DNA from: Zea mays
Taxonomy: Eukaryota > Streptophyta > Magnoliopsida > Poales > Poaceae
Direction of reading: 5' to 3'
Assembly: GCF_902167145.1 (NCBI RefSeq)
Contig: NC_050097.1
Location: 168,670,923-168,734,922, forward strand
DNA: 64,000 nucleotides
In this document: positions 11,105-20,879 of the stretch, one piece after another
Position numbering within the stretch: position 1 is the stretch's first letter
Layout: every line of letters begins with the position of its first letter
Made by a program: the position numbers and the translations under genes
The notes under the pieces: model-generated
The model's database searches: none
What the model was told of the DNA's origin: nothing
The model's input: the letters and a program-made list of their open reading frames with translations, nothing else

Positions 11105-12741
11105 TGTCGGGGACCATAATTAGGGGTACCCTCAAGACGCCTAATTCTCAGCTGGTAACCCCCATCAGCATAAAGCTGCAAAGGCCTGATGGGTACGATT
11201 AAGTCAGGGATCAGTCCATACGATCGACTCGATCACGCCTCGCCCGAGCCTAGCCTCGGGCAAGGGCAGCCGACCCCGAGGGGTTTCCGCCTCGCCCGAG
11301 GCCCCCCTTTAACGGCGGACACATCTCCGGCTCGCCCGAGGCCTTGCCTTCGCCAAGAAGCAACCCTGACTAAATCGTCGCGCCGACCGACCGAGTCGCA
11401 GGAGCATTTAACGACAAAGGAAGCCAGGCCCTGCCAAAGGCGCCGTAGGAAGCGCCGCCCGACCCAGGGCTCGGACTCGGGCTCAGCCCCGGAAGACGGC
11501 GAACTCCGCTCCGCCCGACCCAGGGCTCGGACTCGGGCTAAGACCCGGAAGACGGCGAACTCCGCTCCGCCCGACCCAGGGCTCGGACTCGGGCTAAGGC
11601 TCGGAAGATGGCGAACTCCGCTCCGCCCGACCCAGGGCTCGGACTCGGACTAAGACCCGGAAGACGGCGAACTCCGCTCCGCCTGATCCAGGGCTCGGAC
11701 TCGGGCTAAGGCTCGGAAGACGGCGAACTCCGCTCCGCCCGACCTAGGGCTCGGACTCGGGCTAAGGCTCGGAAGACGGCGAACTCCGCTCCGCCCGACC
11801 CAGGGCTCGGACTCGGGCTAAGGCTCGGAAGACGGCGAACTCCGCTCCGCCCGACCCAGGGCTCGGACTCGGGCTCAGCCCCAGAAGACGACGAACTCCG
11901 CTTCACCCGACCCCAGGGCTCGGACACCGCCCTGGCCTCTGCCGACGACCTCCGCCTCGCCCGACCCAAGGGCTCGGACTCGGCCTCGGCCATGAAGGAC
12001 ATACTCGACCTCGACTTCGGAGGAGCCTCCACGTCGCCCAACCTAGGGCACAGGCCAGCCACGTCAACAGGAAGCGCCATCATCACCTTGCCCCGAGCCG
12101 ACTCGGGCCGCAGAGAACAAGACCGGTGTCCCATCTGGCTAGCTCCGCCAGATAGGCAATGATGGCGCCCCGCATGCCCTGTGACGACGGTGGCTCTCAG
12201 CTCTCTTACGGAAGCAGGGGGACGTCAGCAAGGACACAACCACTCCGACAGCTGTCCCTCCGCCAGGCTCCGTTGCTTCTCCGACAGCCACGACACCACA
12301 CCAGCTGGGTGCCAAGATCTCTCCGGTTGCCACATTGGCATGTACCTAGGGCGCTAGCTCTCCCCCGCTAGACACGTAGCACTCTGCTACACCCCCATTG
12401 TACACCTGGATCCTCTCCTTACGCCTATAAAAGGAAGGACCAGGGCCTTCTTAGAGAAGGTTGGCCGCGCAGGGACGAGGACGAGACAGACGCTCTCTCG
12501 GGGCCGCTCGCTTCCCTCACCCGCGTGGACGCTTGTAACCCCCTACTGCAAGCGCACCCGACCTAGGCGCGGGACGAACACGAAGGCCGCGGGATTCCCA
12601 TCTCTCTCTCTCTCGCCGGACTCCGCCCTCCTCGCTCCTTTCCCCCCTTCGCGTTCGCCCACGCGCTCGACCCATCTGGGCTGGGGCACGCGGCACACTC
12701 ACTCGTCGGCTTAGGGACCCCCCGGTCTCGAAACGCCGACA
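11105..12741 (+). repeat. 3' LTR of Tat-A
   Basis: 1,637 bp, starting TGTCGGGG right after the purine-rich CTCGGGGGCTAC and ending GCCGACA before the AGCGC duplication. It carries the 56-bp array at 11,459-11,924 and a TATA box at 12,426. About 25 substitutions from the 5' LTR were seen by eye and no net length change. Confidence 0.93.
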
Positions 12742-14175
12742 AGCGCACTCATCACATTCAGTCTCGTCGGACACCTCAACTGAAGCTCTAGCAGACTCAA
12801 GTTCCCTAAGCGTGCTCTCGTACTTGGATCTAAACTCTCTCCTCTCACGAGTAGCCTGCCTAAGCAACTTATCCTGACTAGCCAAAGCAGTGTTCAGCGC
12901 TTCTATCTCAGCGGCAAAATCATCGGCGGAAGGTAGTACCTCAGAAGTAGTGTCGTCGCCGATGTCTTTGTCATTGCTGGTGCCGACCGCGTCCTCACCA
13001 AGTGCCAGGGTGCAGAAGCCTCCTACAGTGTCGGCAATGAAGCACAACCCATTCAGCTTGTCCTCGACCCTCCTCTCAGTCTCCTCGTCGCTCGAGGAAG
13101 ATATAACATTGTTAGAGTCGTGGTTGAGGTCGCTGAGGGAGGCGAGGAAGGCACACTCCTTGATCTTTTCCTTCTGAAGGTACTTCTTCTTGAGTGCCTC
13201 CTTGTTGAATCCTCCCTTGGACTTGTACTTGCTGGAGGAGTACTTGCCCTTGCGCCGACCAGAGTGATGGTCGCGCGGGCCAGACTCCAATTTGCCCTTC
13301 TTGGGGCAGCTGGCAATGAAGTGGTCAGGATCGCCACAGTTGTAGCATCCGTCCTTGGACCCGCGACGCCGGCGGCTCATACGGTTGTTCTGGAACCGCG
13401 TGAACCGGCTGGCCACAAGTACCAACTCCTCATCCCCAAGGCTCTCCACCCGCTCCTCTGTAATAGACAACAAAGAAGATAGAGCAAACATAGCAGGTGA
13501 AGAGTTAGAAGCAGAACCACCTCCAGAGACCAGGGCCATGGTGGGTGCACTAGGGTTCTCAATCTTGGCCTGAGTCTGGTGGTCAATCTTTGTGGACTTG
13601 AGCTTGCTGAAGAGCTCATCCACGGTGAGAGTCTCATAGTTGGGCGACTCGATGATCGCCGAGACCTTCACCTCCCAAACCCTCCGATCTAGAGCATGTA
13701 GTAATTTCAGCGCTCTCTCATGATCACTATAGGGTAGTTGTGCCTTGTTGGCATGCATCTTGTTCACAATTGACTGGAACCTGGAGAACATGGAATCAAT
13801 GGTCTTTCTAGCCAACTGTGTGAAGTTCTCGTACTCTCGCCTGTACGTCTCAAATAGTCTGGTCCTCACATGATCGTTGCCCTCATGGAATCTCTCGAGG
13901 GTAGACCAGATCTGATGAGTCGTAGTCAGATGTCCAACTCGCTCAAACTCACCAAGCGAGAGACACGAGAACAAAGCGTTTCAAGCTTTGTTGTTCGAAT
14001 CATGAAACTCCATTTGAATTGGAGTGATCCGGTCACTTGTAGCATCGAAAATCGCATCGAGGCAAATTTCCCAAACTCGGTAACTGATGCTCTGAAGATA
14101 CGCAGACATGCGAATCTTCCAGTACGGGTAATTGGTCTCATCGAAGAATGGAAGTTTGCCAACACCTCGTTCCAT
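12742..14175 (-). pseudogene. Copia gag, amino-terminal part, with a premature stop
   Basis: Gag of the older minus-strand Copia element that hosts both Tat insertions. It starts at ATG 14,173-14,175, about 50 bp after the PBS, with FDETNYPYWKIRM, the usual opening of plant Copia Gag. A TGA at 13,981-13,983 interrupts the frame where a Trp would be expected. The frame then runs open to the Tat-A boundary and resumes at 36-1. A CCHC zinc knuckle (CYNCGDPDHFIASC) is at 13,306-13,347, followed by a Lys-rich stretch and a coiled-coil-like tail. An open frame that appears to run on to 12,517 is a chimera with the Tat-A LTR. Confidence 0.88.
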
Positions 14176-14223
14176 GTTGCCTACGTGGATTTCGAACCGA
14201 TTAGGGAAGGGAAAGCCTTAACC

Positions 14224-14236
14224 GGCTCTGATACCA
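14224..14236 (-). other. Primer-binding site of the minus-strand Copia
   Basis: On the minus strand TGGTATCAGAGCC follows the LTR end by two bases. This matches the 3' end of initiator methionine tRNA, the usual Copia primer. Confidence 0.8.
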
Positions 14237-14238
14237 AT

Positions 14239-15921
14239 TGTAGGACCGGTAAGGCGACTAGAGGGGGGTGAATAGGAGCCAATCGGATTTTTGTCTCCAA
14301 ACAGTCTAAAAATTAACACTTTACTTCAATTGAGATGAAGTGTACAAACCATAAACACATCAGCGAATGACTGATCTCATGATTACAAAATATTCCTAAT
14401 ACTCACATGAGACCAGCAAAACAAACGGATCACAAATCAGACACCAAAAAGTCCAAAACGGTCCAATACAGTATCGTCAACAAGTGATGTTTTCAGCAGT
14501 ACGAAAATCTGTTCTTGATTTCAAAACTGAACCAAACAAACTCCGATTAATATGAAATTTTACACACACCTGAGAAAATACCTTTGCAAGATCTCCCTAA
14601 ATTTTGAGCTCAATCCGACTTGTGAATCACCCGCAGATTTAAAAATACAATAGAAATTGGGGTTTTGTTGGGGTTTTCTAGAAACGAGTTCAACCTGAGT
14701 TTTTCTCAAATCGCGACCAAAATCTGCAACAAATAGGTGTATGCAGTGGTCCGAAGAGTGCAACTCACCACCAAACAATCCCCAAACCAAATCCTCTCAA
14801 AGGAATCGAAGTTTTTCACCAACAACACAAGATCGGGAAAAGGAGAAACCAAGACTATAAAACTTCAGAAATTTCAGCAAGGGTACAAATTGAGATTTGA
14901 AGCCAAAGAGCCCTGTGGGCCGGACCGGCGACCCTTCCTCTGATTAAACTTGAAAATCAAGAACACAGTCGAAGTACAAAATCACTGCGGAAACCTCAGC
15001 TCAACTGGTGTCTACCTAGAGAGAAAACTAGGAGCTCTAGAATGAGTGCTCAAAACAAATGGCAGCCAAGGGATGCTGAACCAACCAGCCCTCCCCTCTA
15101 TTTATAGAGGGTTATTCTCACTTCCTAAACTACCCCTATTTACATAGAGCCTATCCACTCCACTGGGGATGAAATGGACCAACTCCTAGGTTTTTGATCC
15201 GACGACCACGTCCTTCACGCGGAGTTGCTTCGCCTTGATGCACCCTCCACGATCTTGCCGCGTGCCGCCACCAATTCCCTCCCGAACCACCACCGCCAAG
15301 TTTTGAGGCCCAAACTCAGCAAAAACCGCCATCCGTAGCGCTGGGTGGTTTTGAGACCCAAACCACCAAACTTGTCGTGAGCACCGCACCTCGTGCATGT
15401 CATTCACGATCAGACGCGTGTCCCGCCAGTCCTCGACCATGTCGGCAACATGGTCCACTCCACCATGTCCTCGCACAAGTGTGTCCCAGGTGTCAGCCAC
15501 CACAGTTGGTCACCTGGCTGCTCTGATCTGTCAGTCAAGACCCAGCACTCGCCCTTCACCGCTCCCGGTCCATCAGCACGAGCCCGCATGACCTTCACCT
15601 CAGCCATCAACCACCGTTCCTGTGCTCCTCACCTGCACACCACAAGTCGACCGACATGGTTGCACAAGCATAATCTCACACTCTGGTCAGTCCACTGACT
15701 ACCCCATAGTGCTACCCATTGATAATCACTCATAATCAACCCGAACCACAAGGGACAAGTCAACCTTGTGTTCGCAGGGTCCAATATGCTTACCGTAGGC
15801 TTTGGTGTCCCATCCCCGTGAACGTGGTCCTACGCTCCTTAGGTGCTCCATGATCTTGGTCTTGTGTAGTGTATATGTACTAGGACTCCCCTATATTGTT
15901 ATGAAAATATGGTTAGATATC
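14239..15921 (-). repeat. 5' LTR of the minus-strand Copia (upstream edge uncertain)
   Basis: On the minus strand the LTR ends CCGGTCCTACA just before the PBS. It extends at least to 15,921, where Tat-B has inserted. Whether a few bases continue after 30,075 is unclear, so the true 5' edge is not fixed. The interior is AT-rich and noncoding. The third LTR of this element is outside the window. Confidence 0.7.
15099..15106 (-). promoter_or_regulatory. TATA box in the Copia LTR
   Basis: TATAAATA on the minus strand inside CCCTCTATAAATAGAGGG. It lies about 925 bp before the gag ATG. The flanks form a small palindrome. Confidence 0.6.
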
Positions 15922-17585
15922 TGTTGGGGACTATAATTAGGAGTACCCCCAAGACTCCTAATCTCAGCTGGTAATCCCCATCAGCACAAAGCTGCAAAGG
16001 CCTGATGGGCGCGATTAAGGTCAAGGCTCAGTCCACTCAAGGGACACGATCTCGCCTCACCCGAGCCCAGCCTCGGGCAAAGGTAGCCGACCCTGGAGGA
16101 TTCACGTCTCGCCCGAGGGCCCCCTCAAGCAACGGACACACCTTCGGCTTGCCCGAGGCCCAGTCTTCGCAGAGAAGCAACCTTGGCCAAATCGCCACAC
16201 CAACCGACCGTATCGCAGGAGCATTTAATGCAAGGATCACCTGACACCTTATCCTGACGCACGCTCTTCAGTCGACAGAGCCGAAGTGACCGCAGTCTCT
16301 TCGCCGCTCCACTGACCGACCTGACAAGAAAACAGTGCCGCCTACATCGCTCCGACTGCTGTGCCACTCAACAGAGTAAGGCTGACAGCAGCTAAGTCCA
16401 GCCTCGGGCGCCATAGGAAGCTCCGCCTCGCCCGACCCCAGGGCTCAGGCTCAACCTTGACGCTGGACGACGGACTCCGCCTCGCCCGATCCCAGGGCTC
16501 GGACACAGCCTCGACCTCGGAAGACGGTCTCCGCCTCGCCCGACCCCAGGGCTCGGGCTCAACCTCGACGCTAGAAGATGGTCTCTGCCTCGCCCGACCC
16601 CAGGGCTCGGGCTCAACCTCGACGCTGGACGATGGACTCCGCCTCGCCTAACCCCAGGGCTCGGACACAGCCTCGGCCTCGGAAGACGGTCTCCGCCTCG
16701 CCCGACCCCAGGGCTCGGGCTCAACCTCGACCTCGGAAGACGGACTCCGCCTCGCTCGACCCCAGGGGTCGGACTCAGCCTCGACCTCGGAAGACGGACT
16801 CAACCTCGACCTCGGAAGACGGACTCCGCCTCGCCCGACCCCAGGGGTCGGACTCAGCCTCGACCTCAGAAGACGGACTCGACCTCGACCTTGGAGGAGC
16901 CTCCGCCTCACCCGACCTAGGGCTCGGAGCGACCACGTCACAGGGGGGGCATCATTACCCTACCCCTAGCTAGCTCAGGCTACGGGGAACAAGAACAGCG
17001 TCCCATCTGGCTCGCCCCGATAAACAAATAATGATGGCGCCCCGCGTGCTCCATGACGACGGCGGCTCTCAGCCCCTTACGGAAGCAAGGAGACGTCAGC
17101 AAGGATTCGACAGCCCCGACAGCTGTCCTTCAGCAGGACTCCAGCTCTCCTCCGATGGCCACGACATCACATGAACAGGGTGCCAAAACCTCTCCGACTG
17201 CCACGACGGCATGTACTTAGGGCTCTAGCTCCTCTCTGCTAGACACGTTAGCACACTGCTACACCCCCCATTGTACACCTGGACCCTCTCCTTACGCCTA
17301 TAAAAGAAAGGTCCAGGGCTCTCGTACGAGAAGGTTGGCCGCGCGGGAGAACGGGCCGACGCATAAGGCTCTCTCTCTCTCTCTCTCTCTCACCCACGCG
17401 AACGCTTGTAACCCCCTACTGCAAGCGCATCCATCCGCCCTGGGCGCAAGACAACACGAAGGTCGCGGTTTCCCCTTACTGTTCTCCCCCTTTGTGTCCC
17501 ATCTCGCGCCGATCCATCTGGGCTGGGACACGCAGCGACAATTTACTCGTCGGTCTAGGGACCCCCCGGGGTCGAAACACCGACA
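15922..17585 (+). repeat. 5' LTR of Tat-B
   Basis: Starts TGTTGGGGAC and ends CACCGACA, 1,664 bp. It holds a tandem array of roughly nine 54-bp units at about 16,420-16,910 (marker CCCGACCCCAGGGCTCGG). The TATA box is at 17,299-17,306 and a CT microsatellite is at 17,370-17,390. Confidence 0.9.
16420..16910 (+). repeat. 54-bp tandem array in the U3 of Tat-B
   Basis: Diverged 54-bp units. Because 54 is a multiple of three, the array is open on both strands in several frames and gives strongly repetitive peptides. The counterpart in the 3' LTR is at about 28,940-29,440. Non-coding origin is the likely reading. Confidence 0.8.
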
Positions 17586-17587
17586 GT

Positions 17588-17605
17588 TGGCGCGCCAGGT
17601 AGGGG
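17588..17605 (+). other. Primer-binding site of Tat-B
   Basis: TGGCGCGCCAGGTAGGGG, identical to the site of Tat-A, two bases after the LTR end. Confidence 0.75.
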
Positions 17606-17645
17606 CCTGCTGCATGTTGACGAACAGCTTCCCGTCAAGCTCTAG

Positions 17646-20230
17646 ATGGGTAGTCTCCAGCAACCTTTCCAACCCGGGACGATGCTCCGTTTTGGGAGTC
17701 TTGAGTTCATGTCCCTCGACGGCAGCTACGACATGATACTCCTTCCTCCGCCGCACGACAGCGACAATGGCGGCCGTCAGCCCGCTCGCCGGCGGCGGAA
17801 TCAACGACGTCTTCCCCACATGGTGGAAGAACAACATCCGGGTTTGTCCCGTCACCTCCCCCACCGACGGAGGAGGAGGCGGGGCAACCATGGCCAAGCA
17901 GGAGGCGGCACCTCGTTGGCTGTCGAGCAAGTCGACGACGCCGGCGCCCCAGCGGGGGACACGTCAGGCTTCGACCTTGCGTCTGAGACGAAGACGAGCG
18001 TCGTTTCCCCGCAACATGCCAACCCCAAGCAGACGAACGACGCCAGCACGCTCGTGAAGGACTTGCTGGGCGTCGCCCTCGTACCTGATACAACGGTGCA
18101 GTCCGCCCCTGACGCGAATTTATCACCGCCCGTCGACCAAGAGGTACCGACCGATTCCCATCTCGTGCCTTTTGGATTCAGCTTCGACCCACCAAGCGAC
18201 CTCGCTTCGGTGGAAGCCTTCATAGAGGCATGTACCAACCCTTCGGGGTACCATATGCGGTCGCCCTGGGATAGACTGACGACTGTCTCGACCTACGGAC
18301 CCTCGGGTTCCGAGGAAGATGACGAGCCCGACTTTTGTTGGGATTTCTCCGGGCTCGGTAACCCCAGTGCCATGCGGGACTTCATGACCGCATGCGACTA
18401 CTGCCTCTCCGATTGTTTCGATGGTAGCCGCAGCTTCGGCGACGAGGACTGTGGCCCAAGTCATGACTGTTTCCACGTCGATCTAGGGGGTCCCGGTGAA
18501 GGCAACCATCTTGGTATGCCGGAAAACGGCGATCCCCCTAGGCATGCGCCTCGCGTTGACATCCTTCGGGAGCTAGCTGTGGTCTCAGTCCCTGCGAGGG
18601 GTCAGGATGCACAGCTCGAGCAAATCCGCGAGATGCAGGCCAGGCTCGACGAGGGAACAGGAACACTTGAGCAGTTCTGGCGGAACATCGGGCAGGAATG
18701 GGCAGACCAAGCTCCGGCCGGAGAAGCGCGTCATCTACCCTAGGGCATCCAGCACCGCATTGTCAACGACGTCAGGGCAAGGCCGCCACCGGCTTCCAGT
18801 GGGGTCGGCCAGAACCTGGCTGCAGCAGCAATACTACTCTGCGCGATGCCGGAACCATCGACCACCGAAGGGCGGCGTATCTAGGGAGAGCTCAAGAATC
18901 TCCTAGACGATGTCGCGGTCTGACGGGCCAAAGCTCTGCCTCCCAAAGGCAGGGGTACCCCTCGGAGCATCGCGCTGCGACTTCCCGATTCGTGCGGGAA
19001 GCCTCGGTCCACACCGGGCGCACGCGCAACACGGCGCCTGCGGCCCCGGGTCGCCTCGGCAACGAGCACCACCACCGCAACCGTCGAGCCCACCTCGACG
19101 GGAGGGTGCGCCGAGGCTACCACCCCAGGCGTGGGGGACGCTACGACAGCGGGGAGGATCGGAGTCCCTCGCCCGAACCACCCGGTCCGCAGGCTTTCAG
19201 CCAGGCCATACGACGGGCGCCATTCCCGACCCGGTTCCGAACCCCGACTACCATCACAAAGTGCTCGGGGGAGACGAGGCTGGAACTGTGGCTCGCGGAC
19301 TACCGACTGGCCTGCCAGCTGGGTGGAACGGACGATGACAACCTCATCATCCGCAACCTCCCCCTGTTCCTCTCCGACATCGCTCGAGCCTGGCTGGAGC
19401 ATCTGCCTCCGGGGCAGATCTCCAACTGGGACGACCTGGTCCAAGCCTTCGCCGGCAACTTCCAGGGCACGTACGTGCGCCCTGGGAACTCCTGGGATCT
19501 CCGAAGCTGCCGCCAGCAGCCGGGAGAGTCTCTCCGGGACTACATCTGATGATTCTCAAAGCAGCGCACCAAGCTGCCCAACGTCACCGACTCGGACGTC
19601 ATCGGCGCGTTCCTCGCCGGCACCACCTGCCGCGACCTGGTGAGCAAGCTGGGTCGCAAGACCCCCACCAGGGCGAGCGAGCTGATGGACATCACCACCA
19701 AGTTCGCCTCTGGCCAGGAGGCGGTGGAGGCCATCTTTCGGAAGGACAAGCAGCCCTAGGGCCGCCAGCCGAAAGACGTCCCCGAGGCGTCCACTCAGCG
19801 CGGCACCAAGAAGAAGAACAAGAAGAAGTCGCAAGCGAAACATGACGCCACCGACGCGGACCTTGTCGCCGCCGCTGAGTACAAGAACCCTCGGAAACCT
19901 CCTGGAGGTGCCAATCTCTTCGATAAGATGCTCAAGGAGCCGTGCCCCTGTCATCAGGGGGCCATCAAGCACACCCTTGAGGAGTGCGTCATGCTTCGGC
20001 GCCACTTTCACAAGGCCGGGCCACCGGCGGAAGGTGGCAGGGCCCACAACAACGACAAGAAGGAGGATCACAAGGCAAAGGAGTTCCCCGAGGTCCACGA
20101 CTGCTTCATGATCTACGGTGGGCAAGTGGCGAACGCCTCGGCTCGGCACCGCAAGCAAGAGCGTCGGGAGGTCTGCTCGGTAAAGGTGGCGGCGCCAGTC
20201 TACCTAGACTGGTCCGACAAGCCCATCACC
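17646..20230 (+). pseudogene. Tat-B gag, multiply disrupted
   Basis: Opens with the same MGSLQQP start as Tat-A gag. Stops occur at TAG 18,741-18,743, TAG near 18,880, TGA near 18,921, TGA near 19,548 and TAG near 19,757. A 1-base deletion near 18,930 shifts the frame relative to Tat-A. At the positions I compared, Tat-A has a CAG, CGA or CGG codon where Tat-B has the stop, so these are mainly C-to-T (or paired C-to-T/G-to-A) changes. The Gag core is still readable at about 19,255-19,560, and the Cys/His motif near 19,945. The region around 20,225 keeps the 19 bp that Tat-A lost. Confidence 0.85.
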
Positions 20231-20879
20231 TTCAACCAGGGCGACCACCCCGACCGCGTGCCGAGCCCAGGGAAATATCTGCTCGTTGTCGACCCCGTCA
20301 TCGGCAACGTCAGGCTCACCAAGGTCCTCATGGACGGAGGCAGCGGCCTCAACATCATCTACGCCGAGACCCTCGGGCTCCTGCAGATCAATCTGTCCTC
20401 GATCCGGACAGGCACGGCGCCTTTTCACGGGATCATCCCCGGGAAACGCATCCAACCCCTCGGACAACTCGATCCGCCCGTCTGCTTCGGGACTCCCTCC
20501 AACTTCTGAAGGGAAACCCACACATTCGAGGTGGTCGGGTTCCGAGGAACCTACCACGCAGTACTGGGGAGGCCATGCTACGCCAAGTTCATGGCCGTCC
20601 CCAACTACACCTACCTCAAGCTCAAACGGGGTCATCACCGTCGGCCCCATGTACCGACACGCGTACGAATGCGACGTGGAGTGTGTGGAGTACGCCGAGG
20701 CCCTCGCCGAATCCGAGGCCCTCATCGTCGACCTGGAGAGCCTCTCCAAGGAGGCGCCAGATGCGAAGCGCCATGCCGGCAACTTCGAGCCGGCTGAGAC
20801 GATCAAATCCGTCCCTCTCGACCCCAGTAACGACGCCTCCAAGCAGATACGGATCGACTCCGAGCTCGACCCCAAATAG
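20231..20879 (+). pseudogene. Tat-B protease region
   Basis: The protease loop LMDGGSGLN is preserved near 20,326-20,352, in frame with gag here. It is broken by TGA at about 20,507 and by a loss of about 14 bp near 20,625 compared with Tat-A. It ends at the same TAG as Tat-A (20,877-20,879). Confidence 0.8.

Larger units (their letters stand above)
37..12741 (+). mobile_element. Tat-A: complete Ty3/Gypsy Tat-lineage LTR retrotransposon (Huck/Flip-like)
   Basis: A complete 12.7-kb element flanked by a perfect 5-bp target duplication, AGCGC (32-36 and 12,742-12,746). It has two 1,637-bp LTRs, a PBS, gag, protease, RT, RNase H, a second RNase H and integrase, then a 2.9-kb noncoding stretch before the 3' LTR. 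A second RNase H between RNase H and integrase is the known hallmark of the Tat lineage. The LTR start (TGTCGGGGACCATAATTAGG) resembles maize Huck/Flip elements, recalled from memory rather than searched. I count about 25 differences between the LTRs by hand, roughly 1.5%, so the insertion is fairly young. A nonsense codon and a small deletion in gag suggest it can no longer make full-length Gag. Confidence 0.92.

Noticed and set aside
12517..12741. Apparent extension of the Copia gag frame to 12,517
   Set aside because: This part lies in the Tat-A 3' LTR and joined the frame by insertion.
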